From assembly GCA_937905985.1 (NCBI GenBank), contig CALCWC010000035.1:1-33125 (forward strand): a stretch of DNA of 33,125 bases, in the 5' to 3' direction. Position 1 is the stretch's first letter; every line of letters begins with the position of its first letter. The stretch comes from an uncultured Verrucomicrobiales bacterium. Its GTDB lineage: Bacteria; Verrucomicrobiota; Verrucomicrobiia; Verrucomicrobiales; Akkermansiaceae. Below the pieces are notes generated by a model, which was not told the origin of the DNA, ran no database searches, and worked only from the letters and a program-made list of their open reading frames with translations. The translations under genes were made by a program, and so were the position numbers. This document shows positions 7,249 to 15,523 of this stretch, piece after piece.

Positions 7249-8377
7249 GGTTCAGGTAGTCCGCTATCTCCTTCTCGTAAAGCTCCGGTTCCAGCAGGAA
7301 TGAGTCATGCCCCTTCACGGAGTGGATGCACTTGTAGCGCGAATCCACGCCATTCTTGAGCAGGCGGCGGTGGAACAAGGAGACGGAACGCGGCGTGAAG
7401 CAGCAATCCGTGCTGATGGAGAAGAGCATGAACGGGATGCCGTGTTCCCCCAGGCGGCGGAAGGCGGCGTCTATGTCCCCAAGCCCGCTGAATGCCGCGA
7501 AGTCGAACCCCGTCCACATCTCGATGATGCGGATGTATGCGTTGGCATCAAAGCGCAGGGCGAACTTGGTGCCCTGGTGGAGCATGTAGCTTTCCGTGTT
7601 GCGGTGCGGCTTGTACCAGGTGAGCATGCCCTTGGAATCCGCCACGCCCTTGCGTGCGCGCTTCGCGAGCCCGCGCTGGTAGGTGAAGAGCTTGTGGCAG
7701 ATGATGCGCGCCAGCGCCAGCCCGCGCAGCGGGGGAGCGGAGAGCGCGTAGCGCCCGGCCTTGTAGTCGGGGTCCAGCTCAATGGCCAGCACCTGCTCAA
7801 ACCCGCAGAGCACGTGGTCTATCTGCGGCTTGTACCCGCTGCCGATGATGATGACGCTCTTGATGCGCTCCGGCCACAGGTTGGCCACGCACAGGGAGAG
7901 CATGCCGCCCAGGCTGGGGCCAACCATGTAGAAGCGGTCGATGCCGAAGTGGTCCAGCACCTTGATTTGCGCCCGCGCCTGGTCGTTGGCGTTTACCATG
8001 GGAAAGCGGCTGCCCCACGGCTCGCCGTCCGGCGCTATGCTCGTTGGCCCGGAGCTGCCGTAGCAGCTTCCCAGGTAGTTGATGCAGATGATGAAGTATT
8101 TGTCCGTGTCCAGCGGCTTGCCCGGGCCGATCATGAGGTTCCACCAGCCTTCATGGTTCTCCGGTCTCCAGAAGCTGCCCGCCTCCGGCAAATCCGCGTT
8201 GTAGCCGTGGGCGTGGTGACTGCCCGTCAGCGCGTGGAACAGGAGCAGTGCGTTGTCCTTTTTCGCATTCAGCTTCCCGTACGTCTCATACGCCAGGCGG
8301 ATGCCCGGCAGCGTCTCCCCGCTCTCAAAGGTGAAGTCGCCGAGCTCCAGTATCTGCGTGCGTACGGTGTTTTCCAT
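7244..8377 (-). CDS. metX: Homoserine O-acetyltransferase (MetX family)
   Basis: The 377-residue alpha/beta hydrolase transfers an acyl group to homoserine, the committed step of methionine synthesis by transsulfuration or direct sulfhydrylation. Family marks are HALTGSHHAHG (48-58), NYLGSCYGSSGPTS (100-113), the nucleophile elbow GPSLGGM with Ser155, STDCCFTP carrying the catalytic Asp, and GHDSFLLE near the end carrying the catalytic His. The acyl donor (acetyl- or succinyl-CoA) cannot be decided from sequence alone. The ATG at 8377 is chosen because the next upstream start would place the coding region across the terminator at 8398-8430. The short leader leaves no room for a SAM riboswitch. 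Confidence 0.92.
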   Translation of the reverse strand: MENTVRTQILELGDFTFESGETLPGIRLAYETYGKLNAKKDNALLLFHALTGSHHAHGYNADLPEAGSFWRPENHEGWWNLMIGPGKPLDTDKYFIICINYLGSCYGSSGPTSIAPDGEPWGSRFPMVNANDQARAQIKVLDHFGIDRFYMVGPSLGGMLSLCVANLWPERIKSVIIIGSGYKPQIDHVLCGFEQVLAIELDPDYKAGRYALSAPPLRGLALARIICHKLFTYQRGLAKRARKGVADSKGMLTWYKPHRNTESYMLHQGTKFALRFDANAYIRIIEMWTGFDFAAFSGLGDIDAAFRRLGEHGIPFMLFSISTDCCFTPRSVSLFHRRLLKNGVDSRYKCIHSVKGHDSFLLEPELYEKEIADYLNR

Positions 8378-8397
8378 GGCGTGCCGCCTGTATGCAA

Positions 8398-8430
8398 AAA
8401 GACCGGGGCACAGCATGCCGGCCGGTCTTT
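8398..8430 (-). terminator. Rho-independent terminator of the L36 gene
   Basis: On the minus strand a 9-bp outer stem AAAGACCGG/CCGGTCTTT encloses a further GC-rich region and is followed by a T run. It separates the L36 gene from metX. Confidence 0.8.
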
Positions 8431-8473
8431 GCGTGATGCCCCGCCAAAACAGCGGGGCAGGGTGGGGGAAATC

Positions 8474-8638
8474 TTACTTGACGCCCTTCTTGCTCAGGCG
8501 CGTGCCGGCGGTGGCACCCTGGCGGGCCTTGAACTTGGGGTTGCTCTTGCAGATGACGTAGAGCGTGCCCTTGCGCTTGACGATCTGGCAGTCAGCGTGA
8601 CGGCGCTTCATGGAGGCGAGTGAGGAAAGAACTTTCAT
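8474..8638 (-). CDS. rpmJ: 50S ribosomal protein L36, zinc-ligand-poor form
   Basis: This 54-residue basic protein is bL36, a small component of the large ribosomal subunit. The sequence starts MKVLSSLASMKRRHADCQIV and continues with KRKGTLYVICKSNPKFKARQG, which is diagnostic. It resembles the longer paralog (YkgO type) more than the short zinc-ribbon form. Of the four zinc ligands of the canonical protein only two cysteines remain (Cys17 and Cys30); the first Cys is His14 and the final His is Phe. There is a 13-residue C-terminal extension (ATAGTRLSKKGVK). It forms a monocistronic unit with its own promoter and terminator. Whether a second, zinc-binding L36 gene exists elsewhere cannot be seen here. 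Confidence 0.93.
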   Translation of the reverse strand: MKVLSSLASMKRRHADCQIVKRKGTLYVICKSNPKFKARQGATAGTRLSKKGVK

Positions 8639-8695
8639 GATGTTGATACTGGTTAGAGGTTAGAGGTCGATATAAACCTTGGATTTCGCGAGCGA

Positions 8696-8723
8696 ATGAT
8701 AGCCGATTTTTTTCGTTTGTAAA
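8696..8723 (-). promoter_or_regulatory. Promoter of the L36 gene
   Basis: On the minus strand TTTACA (8723-8718), a 16-nt spacer and TATCAT (8701-8696) lie 57 nt before the ATG. The leader contains a CTCTAAC direct repeat. I see no clear Zur-like operator. Confidence 0.6.
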
Positions 8724-8752
8724 GACAAATTTTTGCCAACTTGCGAAAAAAA

Positions 8753-9700
8753 TCAGAAAGGGCGCAATTTTCCGTAGAAACCGTTGTGCAGGGCACGCAA
8801 CAGGGTGTATACGTGCCGCAGACGGAAATCCCCCGCCGCCAGCATGCCGTTGCACGCCAACACCACGTAGGCCGCGCAAGCCAGCAGTCGGTGCGGGTAG
8901 TTGCGTGGCATCCTCATGCGTTGCAGCCACGCCCAGTTGCGCACCTTGTAATACACGCGCGAGATGGGCAGGCCGGGTTCGTAGAAGAAGGTTTTGGAGC
9001 CGATGCGGTAGCGGATGAGCGGGCGTGAGGCCGAGGGATGTTCCAGTTCGGAATCCCGCACTGTCACAAAGCGGAATCCTGCATGGCGCACCTTCCACGG
9101 GTATTCCTCGTCCTCGCCGCGGATAAACAGCTCCTCTGTGGGTACGCCCGCCTTTTGCCAAGCCGCTCGGGGGTAGAGCGCACCGAGCCAGCCACCGCGG
9201 CTGGGGATGATGTTGCCTTCCGGCAGTTCTTCCCGCTCCATGGCATTCTCCCAAGGGCGTGTGTCTGAGCCGGTGGCGATGGTGAGCGGCCAGCTCAGCT
9301 CGTCCCCCTTGGCTGGGTCCACCACCAGGCTCATGCGAACCTGGTCCGGTGTATCCGGAACGGCCAGCAGGGCTTCCAGCGTATGCGGGCGCGGCCAGGA
9401 ATCATCGTCCAGTACCCATACGTAATCTGCCTGCAGCTTCTCAAACGCGTATGTGAGCCCGCGTGAACACCCGCCCGCATTGCCCAGGTTGGCTTCCATC
9501 TGCAGAATGTGGATGCACCCCGGCTTAAACAGCCGTGCCTCCAGTTCGCGGATATCTCCCAGCACGGGGTCTTCCGGCGTGCTGTTGTTGATGACCAGGA
9601 TGCTATCCGGCCGTCTGGTTTGCTGCGACAGCCTCTCCAGGCAGGTCAGCGTGCGCTGCGGACCTGAAAAGTGGGTGAAAATGGCGCAGATGTTAGGCAT
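8753..9700 (-). CDS. Family 2 glycosyltransferase
   Basis: The 315-residue GT-A fold protein resembles bacterial rhamnosyl- and galactofuranosyltransferases of family GT2. Supporting motifs are an N-terminal ICAIFTHF strand, the NLGNAGGCSRGL loop (71-82), the metal/nucleotide-binding WVLDDDSWP with DDD at 98-100, and an acceptor-side RGEDEEYPWK (194-203) that supplies the likely catalytic base. The C-terminal 80 residues are rich in aromatic and basic residues and may form an amphipathic membrane-binding helix. It should add a sugar from a nucleotide-activated donor to a surface glycan on the cytoplasmic face of the inner membrane. It has its own promoter, and it is next to a GT4 gene and an O-antigen ligase-like gene. 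The sugar specificity is not evident. Confidence 0.9.
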   Translation of the reverse strand: MPNICAIFTHFSGPQRTLTCLERLSQQTRRPDSILVINNSTPEDPVLGDIRELEARLFKPGCIHILQMEANLGNAGGCSRGLTYAFEKLQADYVWVLDDDSWPRPHTLEALLAVPDTPDQVRMSLVVDPAKGDELSWPLTIATGSDTRPWENAMEREELPEGNIIPSRGGWLGALYPRAAWQKAGVPTEELFIRGEDEEYPWKVRHAGFRFVTVRDSELEHPSASRPLIRYRIGSKTFFYEPGLPISRVYYKVRNWAWLQRMRMPRNYPHRLLACAAYVVLACNGMLAAGDFRLRHVYTLLRALHNGFYGKLRPF

Positions 9701-9718
9701 TTCTGGAAAGAGGAGCGT

Positions 9719-9747
9719 ATTCTATCCTTTTTTGCCCCGCAAAACAA
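9719..9747 (-). promoter_or_regulatory. Promoter of the GT2 gene
   Basis: On the minus strand TTGTTT (9747-9742), a 17-nt spacer and TAGAAT (9724-9719) lie 18 nt before the ATG, in the 53-nt gap after the GT4 gene. Confidence 0.55.
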
Positions 9748-9753
9748 GCGTTT

Positions 9754-10827
9754 TCACACATTTTTCATGGCTGCCACGCATCGGGAGGCTACCTCTTCCC
9801 ATGTGGGATAGCATGGGGTGTCCTCTGTCTCCGGCTGGTCATACACCGCGTTAAGCGTCCGGATGAACGAGTCTTCCGATGCGTTGTCAAACAGGTAGCG
9901 TGCGGGGATGTTTTCCCGGATAGGCGGCAGGTCAGACGCCACGCAGGGCAGCCCGCTGCGCAGGCATTCCACCGGAGGCATGCCGAAACCCTCGTAAGCT
10001 GAGAAATAGGCTGCGGCCCGGCATTCGTCGTGCATGATGCGCTCCATCTCCTCCTGCGGCATGCGGCCGTGGTGAATCCACTGGGCAGAGGGCAGGGCGG
10101 TTCCCTCCGGCAGGCGCCCCAGCATGTGGACGCGAATGTTGGCGGCATCCTCGCGCTGTTCCAACCATGCCTGCAGTCTCTGGATGCCCAGTGCTGTGAG
10201 CTTGTGGGGGAAGGGGGAAACGTAGAAGAGGATATCGTGCCCATTGTGCAGGTCTCTCTCTCGCGCGAGCGCGTCAAAGCCTATTCCCACCACCGCCACC
10301 TTGGCCTGCGGTACATATGCATGGTAGCGCGTTTCATTGAAATGTGTGGAGGTCAGCACCAAATCCGCCACCTCCAGCGCCCTGATGCCAAGGTTGCGGA
10401 AGTACAGCAGCTCGTGCCGCGGAAAGGGGGAATCACCCGGAGCCGTGGGCCCCATGTAGTATTCCCAGTTCACGTCGTGCAGGTAGCACGCCAGCCTGGT
10501 GTGCCCCAGGCTGGGGAAGTACGGCGGGAATCCCTTGGGCAGGATGGCCCAGTCTGCCCCTATGCGGCGGATGGCGTTGCTCACCCCCACCTGATCCCAC
10601 CAGATGCGCCCGAAGCGCCGCGGCACCGCTTTCTCCGCCAGATGCACGTGCACGTGCGCCGGCGCGTTTTGGAAATGCTCGCTGCATTCGCGGTTGCCCA
10701 GGATGTGCAGCTCCTCCACCTCGGGGCATTGCGCCAGCCCGCGCGCCAGTCCCAGGGACACGTTGAATATCCCCACGGATTTTGTGGCGGCAAAGCTTTG
10801 ATCGGTCAATGCAAGGACTAACTTCAT
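9754..10827 (-). CDS. Family 4 glycosyltransferase
   Basis: This is a 357-residue GT-B fold glycosyltransferase. The C-terminal donor-binding half carries the GT4 signature SAYEGFGMPPVECLRSGLP followed by CVASDLPPIREN (roughly residues 277-306), including the E-x7-E pair. The N-terminal half begins with a short strand (MKLVLALTDQSF) and a glycine-containing loop for the acceptor. Family relatives transfer mannose, rhamnose or glucose to lipid-linked glycans in the cytoplasm. It lies 53 nt upstream of the GT2 gene on the same strand and diverges from the ligase-like gene at 10924; the three probably build one surface polysaccharide. A possible -35 TTGACG is visible upstream, but the matching -10 is poor. 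Confidence 0.9.
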   Translation of the reverse strand: MKLVLALTDQSFAATKSVGIFNVSLGLARGLAQCPEVEELHILGNRECSEHFQNAPAHVHVHLAEKAVPRRFGRIWWDQVGVSNAIRRIGADWAILPKGFPPYFPSLGHTRLACYLHDVNWEYYMGPTAPGDSPFPRHELLYFRNLGIRALEVADLVLTSTHFNETRYHAYVPQAKVAVVGIGFDALARERDLHNGHDILFYVSPFPHKLTALGIQRLQAWLEQREDAANIRVHMLGRLPEGTALPSAQWIHHGRMPQEEMERIMHDECRAAAYFSAYEGFGMPPVECLRSGLPCVASDLPPIRENIPARYLFDNASEDSFIRTLNAVYDQPETEDTPCYPTWEEVASRCVAAMKNV

Positions 10828-10887
10828 TCCGTACGCGACTCTGGCACAAAATCACCGCAACGTCAAGAGATTTGTGCCATTCGCGGC

Positions 10888-10916
10888 TTGCGCGGGAACC
10901 GTCGTTCTGCTATGCT
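10888..10916 (+). promoter_or_regulatory. Promoter of the O-antigen ligase-like gene, near-leaderless
   Basis: TTGCGC (10888-10893), a 17-nt spacer and TATGCT (10911-10916) end 7 nt before the ATG at 10924. The -10 box itself contains an in-frame ATG at 10912, which would be upstream of the transcription start. Confidence 0.55.
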
Positions 10917-10923
10917 TGAAGAC

Positions 10924-13062
10924 ATGGAAACCCCACATAGAAGCAATCGTCTCACTGGTACATGGTGCGGTCGCCTGGGCGGGATTGTGTTGATCCTCAC
11001 ATGGTTGGCATCCATGAGCATCGTGAACGCGGATGCGTACTCCTATCTTCCGCTCTTGTGCGGCTTGGTGTTGGCGGTGCTGCTGGGCTTGTGCGGCATG
11101 CTGTGCGGCGGCAAGGTGGTGTCGCTCCGCTGGCTGGGATGGTGCTCGTTTGCCGTGGGTGCGTATTTTCTGGCGCGTTGCGCATGCAGCTTCTGCGTGG
11201 TGGATGCATGGCGCGAGGGCGGGCTGATTTGTGGCTGCATCGTCTTCTACACGGCTGGCATGCTGGTGGCGCAGAACGACCGAGCCAAGGGAATCGGGCT
11301 GATTCTTACGGTAGCCCTGCTGCTCAATCTTGCCGCCTTTTATGTGGCTAAGCTGCCGGGCGCTTGCCCGGAGTGGTTTGGACGTCCTTCCCGTGGCTTG
11401 TCCGGGGCCGGCAGCGTGCCCGACACGCTGTATGTATACAAGAATTTTGCGGGCATGTTCCTGATGCTGTGCGGCTCCCTGCCGGTGCTGCGCTTGCTGT
11501 GGACGGAGCCTCGGCGGTGGTATGTGTGGCTGATGGCTGTGGTGGGCTTGTGCGGAATAGGCCTGTCCTTCTGTTGCGACACCCGTTCCGTGTACCTGTT
11601 GCTGCCGCTTATCGTGTTTCTGGGGGTGGGGTTGTGGCTCGTTTTCCATATTTTCTCTGAACGCAAGCTGGGATGGAGCGGCTTTGTGACAGCCGGTGTC
11701 CTGGTTGCCGCCATCTGTATCGCCGTCTATGAATTCTTTTTCGGCGGCAGCTGGCTGACGGTCGTCTCGCAAATCGATTCCCACCTGCGCTTCTATATTT
11801 GGGAACTGGTCTGCTCCGTCTCCTCAGATGCCCCACCCTGGGGCTACGGCGCCTCCTCGGCGGGATGGATGATTACTCCCCTCTTCAACGAATGGGAATG
11901 GCCCAACTTCGCCCACAACGAGTATCTGCAGGCTTGGTGTGATTATGGCTTCATAGGCTTGGGGTGCATGGTGTTCATTATTGTGGCTCACTTGGTGGCG
12001 GGGTTGCGCGCCATGGCCTCCGAGTTCGTTTCCAATGCCCGCCGCGTGAAGGCGGGCATGGCCATCATCACCCTGGGCTGCATGGCCTGCTGTGCCGCCC
12101 TGGATTTCGTATGGCATGATTTCTCCCTGGCCACCATGACCGCTTTTGCCTGCGGCATGCTCGCGTCTCCCTTCCCTCACAGCAGGGAGAGCCTGTTTTC
12201 CAACCGCAACTGGGCGAATGGCAGCGGCGCATCGTGTGTTCAGGTCAAGGCCCAGGGCATACCGGGCACCTGCGTGCACGCAGCGGTGCTGCTGGGTGCG
12301 GCGGCTTTCTGCGTGAGCTTGGTGCCACACCTTTGGCCTGCCTGGAAAGCCCAGTGGCGCTATAACGAACTGGTTCACGCCGACATGGAATTGGCCCGCA
12401 TCGGCAACGAACAGTCGGATGCCATGAGACTGAAGAACCATGCCGTGCGCCATGCCTTGCTGGCGGACATCTTGGAAAGCTATCCCGCTTCCGGGCTTGT
12501 GGACGAATATTTCCGCATCATGTCCTCCGGTGAAACGGTGGAGCAGCGCGAGCATGTGATACGCTTGGCATTGCAGGGCAATCCGCGCCAGCTGTTCATG
12601 GTGCCCATGCTGGCGGATATGCTTATGGTGCAGCACCGCAACGAAGAGGCTGAGAAGTTGATGCGCCAGGCGTACCCCGGCGACGGCATGCCCAACCGCA
12701 TGCTCAACAATTGGGCCTCCTACTACATTCTCAACCTTTTGGAGTGGGGGCAGCAGGAGATGCTGGCGGGCCGCATCTCCCGCGCATACTCCCTGATGGA
12801 CTATGCCTTCAATATCTCCCGCCACAAGGCGCATGACATCGATTTCCTGCTGCGCTACCGCTCTGGTGAGCAGCCCTGGGCCGATTACGGCGGCGTGAAG
12901 CCTAACCTCAAGCCTTTCCTGCAGGCACGCAAGGGAGATGTCGCGCTCTTCCGCAACTTGAAGGTGGAAAAGGACGACTCCTGGCAGCAGCCTCTGGAAC
13001 CCGGCGGCAAGCCCGCCCTCTACCGCGCCCAGCAGGAACCTCCCAGAAAGGATGCCAAATAG
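10924..13062 (+). CDS. O-antigen ligase/polymerase-like membrane protein with soluble C-terminal domain
   Basis: The 712-residue protein has a polytopic N-terminal part of about 470 residues with some ten or more hydrophobic helices. After the first helices it contains a long loop and the sequence NFAHNEYLQAWCDYGFIGLG, the hallmark of the Wzy_C/WaaL family (H-N-x-Y-L-Q...G-x-I-G-L). Such proteins polymerise O-antigen units or ligate glycans to lipid A or to proteins at the periplasmic face. The last 240 residues are soluble and helix-rich, with repeat-like character (EEAEKLMRQAYP and similar), perhaps TPR-like. The start at 10924 is set by the promoter. The gene diverges from the GT4/GT2 pair with only 96 nt between start codons. 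Ligase versus polymerase cannot be decided. Confidence 0.85.
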   Translation: METPHRSNRLTGTWCGRLGGIVLILTWLASMSIVNADAYSYLPLLCGLVLAVLLGLCGMLCGGKVVSLRWLGWCSFAVGAYFLARCACSFCVVDAWREGGLICGCIVFYTAGMLVAQNDRAKGIGLILTVALLLNLAAFYVAKLPGACPEWFGRPSRGLSGAGSVPDTLYVYKNFAGMFLMLCGSLPVLRLLWTEPRRWYVWLMAVVGLCGIGLSFCCDTRSVYLLLPLIVFLGVGLWLVFHIFSERKLGWSGFVTAGVLVAAICIAVYEFFFGGSWLTVVSQIDSHLRFYIWELVCSVSSDAPPWGYGASSAGWMITPLFNEWEWPNFAHNEYLQAWCDYGFIGLGCMVFIIVAHLVAGLRAMASEFVSNARRVKAGMAIITLGCMACCAALDFVWHDFSLATMTAFACGMLASPFPHSRESLFSNRNWANGSGASCVQVKAQGIPGTCVHAAVLLGAAAFCVSLVPHLWPAWKAQWRYNELVHADMELARIGNEQSDAMRLKNHAVRHALLADILESYPASGLVDEYFRIMSSGETVEQREHVIRLALQGNPRQLFMVPMLADMLMVQHRNEEAEKLMRQAYPGDGMPNRMLNNWASYYILNLLEWGQQEMLAGRISRAYSLMDYAFNISRHKAHDIDFLLRYRSGEQPWADYGGVKPNLKPFLQARKGDVALFRNLKVEKDDSWQQPLEPGGKPALYRAQQEPPRKDAK

Positions 13063-13113
13063 CGCATCATGCCAGTTCTCTGCAAAAAAAACGCTTCCGT
13101 TTGTGTTTTCCGC

Positions 13114-13143
13114 TTGCAATGCCGCTTCAAAAATGCATAATAT
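13114..13143 (+). promoter_or_regulatory. Promoter of the proline-rich protein gene
   Basis: TTGCAA (13114-13119), an 18-nt spacer and TAATAT (13138-13143) lie 41 nt before the ATG at 13185. Confidence 0.6.
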
Positions 13144-13184
13144 AGGAAACGCGCCATCCGCGCACTCCGGACTTTACTAACATT

Positions 13185-13823
13185 ATGAGCACGCCTCCAC
13201 CACCGCCAGCAGCACCGCGCCCGGTTCCTCCCGCAGCGCCCTCTCCCGTTTCTGCACCCAAGCCCCCCGCAGCTCCCGGGGCTCCCGCAGCACCGCGTCT
13301 TACCCCCACCGTGCCGCTGAGCGTGCCCACCAAGCCGGCCGCGCCCAAGCCCACCGTGCCGCTGAGCGTGCCCACCAAGCCGGCCGCGCCCAAGCCCACC
13401 GTACCGCTGAGCGTGCCCGCCAAACCGGCTGCTCCCAGTGCCACCCCCGCCACTTCCCCCGCAACCCCGGCTGCCAAGCCGAGCCCCACGGTTGCCATGC
13501 CCACCGCTACGGTGCCTCTGGCCAAGCCCGGTGCCTCCACCATGCCTGCCGGCTTTGTGAAGCCTGCCGGCTTTGGTCCCCGCACCACTACCGTTCAGGA
13601 GGAGGAGAAGCCCACTCCCACATGGCTGATTGTGGCATCTTGGATTGGCGTGGTCATCATGCTGGTCTTCTGCTACCAGCAGTTTGTGATTGACCAGCAC
13701 ATCGAGCGCGCCACGGAGCCCGCCCTTGGCTGGCCGGCTGACGCGACTGTTGTGGATGCTTCCGCAGAGGATGAGGGCGATGCCGCCCCCGCCGAGGAAA
13801 GCTCCGATGATGAGGAAGAGTAA
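13185..13823 (+). CDS. Proline/alanine-rich repeat membrane protein
   Basis: I do not recognise a family. The 212-residue protein has three parts. Residues 1-145 are an extended Pro/Ala/Lys-rich region with three in-register copies of a 15-residue unit, PTVPLSVPTKPAAPK. Residues 146-169 form one transmembrane helix (WLIVASWIGVVIMLVFCYQQ). The remaining 43 residues are strongly acidic and end in SSDDEEE. There is no signal peptide, so the proline-rich arm is probably cytoplasmic and the acidic tail periplasmic, or the reverse if the positive-inside rule is overridden. The arm may act as a spacer or an SH3/WW-like binding platform. The gene is 42 nt upstream of thioredoxin and probably co-transcribed with it. 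Confidence 0.8.
   Translation: MSTPPPPPAAPRPVPPAAPSPVSAPKPPAAPGAPAAPRLTPTVPLSVPTKPAAPKPTVPLSVPTKPAAPKPTVPLSVPAKPAAPSATPATSPATPAAKPSPTVAMPTATVPLAKPGASTMPAGFVKPAGFGPRTTTVQEEEKPTPTWLIVASWIGVVIMLVFCYQQFVIDQHIERATEPALGWPADATVVDASAEDEGDAAPAEESSDDEEE
13305..13439 (+). repeat. 45-bp coding tandem repeat, three copies
   Basis: Units at 13305-13349, 13350-13394 and 13395-13439 encode the 15-residue proline-rich repeat. The first two are identical and the third differs at a few positions, which suggests recent slippage or recombination. Confidence 0.9.
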
Positions 13824-13865
13824 ACCTTTGAACGATTCGGCGCACCCGTGCGTCTGACATATACT

Positions 13866-14189
13866 ATGGCACTCCAAATCACTGAAAGCAACTTCGAGGA
13901 GGAAGTCCTCAAGTCCCCCGTTCCCGTCCTGGTGGATTTCTGGGCCACATGGTGCGGCCCCTGCAAGATGATCTCCCCGGTGGTGGACCAAATCGCCACG
14001 GAAATGGCCGGCACCGCCAAGGTGGGCAAGGCCAACGTGGACGAGGGCGGCAACCAGAACCTCGCCTCCCGCTTCGGCATCCGCACAATCCCCACTCTCC
14101 TCTTCTTCAAGAATGGTGAGCTGGTGGACACCATCGTGGGTGCTACCTCCAAGGACAACATCGTGGCTCGCCTGCGCGCCTGCATGTAA
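13866..14189 (+). CDS. trxA: Thioredoxin
   Basis: The 107-residue protein has standard thioredoxin length and the redox motif WCGPC, with Cys30 and Cys33, in VDFWATWCGPCK. The cis-proline loop is RTIPTLLFFKNG, and the conserved buried Asp is in LVDFW. It reduces protein disulfides in the cytoplasm and is recycled by thioredoxin reductase. No signal peptide is present. The ATG at 13866 gives the family N terminus; an upstream GTG at 13848 would add six unneeded residues. A -10-like TATACT touches the start codon, but no suitable -35 is seen, so transcription from the proline-rich gene promoter is more likely. A terminator follows. Confidence 0.96.
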   Translation: MALQITESNFEEEVLKSPVPVLVDFWATWCGPCKMISPVVDQIATEMAGTAKVGKANVDEGGNQNLASRFGIRTIPTLLFFKNGELVDTIVGATSKDNIVARLRACM

Positions 14190-14210
14190 GCTTCGTTTCT
14201 CCCTTTACCA

Positions 14211-14247
14211 GCCACCGTACGGCGTGCCGTGACGGTGGCTTTTTTTT
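14211..14247 (+). terminator. Rho-independent terminator of trxA
   Basis: An 8-bp stem GCCACCGT/ACGGTGGC with an inner ACGGC/GCCGT hairpin is followed by eight T. Confidence 0.9.
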
Positions 14248-14273
14248 CAACCTGTTTTCCCTAATACATTCTC

Positions 14274-15503
14274 ATGAACACCAATACCACCATCACAGCC
14301 GCTGCAGTGGCGGCACTCCTGCCGCTTTCCTTTGCTACGGCCGAGACATTCCCGCCCCACTTTTCCGAGGCTGCGGAGTTGCTGCTGGCAGACAGCGTGA
14401 AAATTGCCCCCACCGAACACCAGCTCAACATCGTCTATTTCCACGGGAACGATATCGAGCCGGCCAAGGACTACGAGCGCCGTCTCAGCGAGCTGTTTCT
14501 CTACCTGCAGCAGTTCTACGCCAAGGAAATGTACCGCAATGGCTTCGGCCACCGCTCCTTCGGCCTGAACACGCTGCCCAACGGCAACGTGGACATCATT
14601 ACCATCAAGGGCAAGCTGCCCCACAAGGAGTACCCCTACAGCGGCGGCAACGGCAAGGTCCAGCAGGAGGTCGCAGCCTACTTCAACGAGCACCCGGAGA
14701 AGAAGCACAGTCACCACACGCTGATTCTCATGCCCACCTGGCATGATGCCGAGTACAGCGATGCCAATCCCGGCGGCGTGCCCTTCTACGGCGTGGGCCA
14801 GACCTGCTATGCCTTGGACTATGCGGATTTCGACCTGCGCCACCTGGGGAAAAACACGCCGCAGGGGCGGCTGCTGACCAAGTGGTTCGGCGGCATGGCC
14901 CATGAGCTGGGGCACGGCCTCAACCTGCCGCACAACAACGGCACCGTGCAGGAAACGGGGGAGCTCGGCACACCGCTGATGGGGGCCGGCAATTACACCT
15001 TCGGCATGAAGCCCACCTATCTCACCAAGGCCACCTGCTGCATTCTCGACCGCTCGGAAACCTTTGCCCCCGCCGGCGATAAAACCGCCTTCTATACCTC
15101 CGACTCCCCCGTGACGGTGGAGAACCCGCAGCTGAAGATGGAGGACGGTGCGCTGGTGTACCGTTTCCGCGCAGGCGACAATTTCAAACATGTCAACGCC
15201 TACATTCAGGATGCCCCCTTTGCCGTGAACCAGGATTACGAGAAGGTGGCCTTCACCGATGTGCAGAAGGATCCCGCCAAGCCCGGCGAGTTCACCTTCC
15301 GCATCCCCTTGGATGCCATTGCCGCACTGGCCGGCGCCAGGGAGCTGCGCGGTGAAAGCGCGCAGAAGGGCGTGGGCGGCATTGATCTCGTCTTTGTGCA
15401 GCAGGACGGCACCCGCTACTCCCACCGCGTCACCTTCAACTGGGCGGATATCTCTGCCCAGGGTACGCCCTTCATTGAGGTGAAATCCTTCAAGGGGTGC
15501 TAA
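14274..15503 (+). CDS. Secreted metzincin-like zinc metalloprotease, paralog 1
   Basis: The 409-residue protein has a signal peptide of about 23 residues (hydrophobic core AAAVAALLPLSFATA, cleavage after Ala23). Its zinc site is HELGHGLNLPH (His210, Glu211, His214, His220). This has the metzincin H-E-x-x-H-x5-H spacing, but Asn replaces the usual Gly at the eighth position. A Met in TPLMGAGNYTFG (Met236), 16 residues after the last His, is a good Met-turn. About 150 residues of largely beta C-terminal domain follow, ending in a cysteine (FKGC). It should be a periplasmic or extracellular protease; in a gut bacterium, host glycoproteins are plausible targets. I cannot match it to a named peptidase family. 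It is the first of a tandem pair. Confidence 0.78.
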   Translation: MNTNTTITAAAVAALLPLSFATAETFPPHFSEAAELLLADSVKIAPTEHQLNIVYFHGNDIEPAKDYERRLSELFLYLQQFYAKEMYRNGFGHRSFGLNTLPNGNVDIITIKGKLPHKEYPYSGGNGKVQQEVAAYFNEHPEKKHSHHTLILMPTWHDAEYSDANPGGVPFYGVGQTCYALDYADFDLRHLGKNTPQGRLLTKWFGGMAHELGHGLNLPHNNGTVQETGELGTPLMGAGNYTFGMKPTYLTKATCCILDRSETFAPAGDKTAFYTSDSPVTVENPQLKMEDGALVYRFRAGDNFKHVNAYIQDAPFAVNQDYEKVAFTDVQKDPAKPGEFTFRIPLDAIAALAGARELRGESAQKGVGGIDLVFVQQDGTRYSHRVTFNWADISAQGTPFIEVKSFKGC

Positions 15504-15523
15504 TCTTCTTTCATTATTCCCAC

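Noticed and set aside
8378..8397. Possible SAM riboswitch before metX
   Set aside because: Only about 20 nt separate the upstream terminator from the metX ATG.
13305..13439. Possible CRISPR array from 45-bp repeats
   Set aside because: Repeats are contiguous without spacers and in frame with a proline-rich coding region.
13020..13991. 323-residue minus-strand Gly-rich frame opposite the proline-rich gene
   Set aside because: Glycine is the complement of proline codons; the repeat structure is explained by the sense protein.
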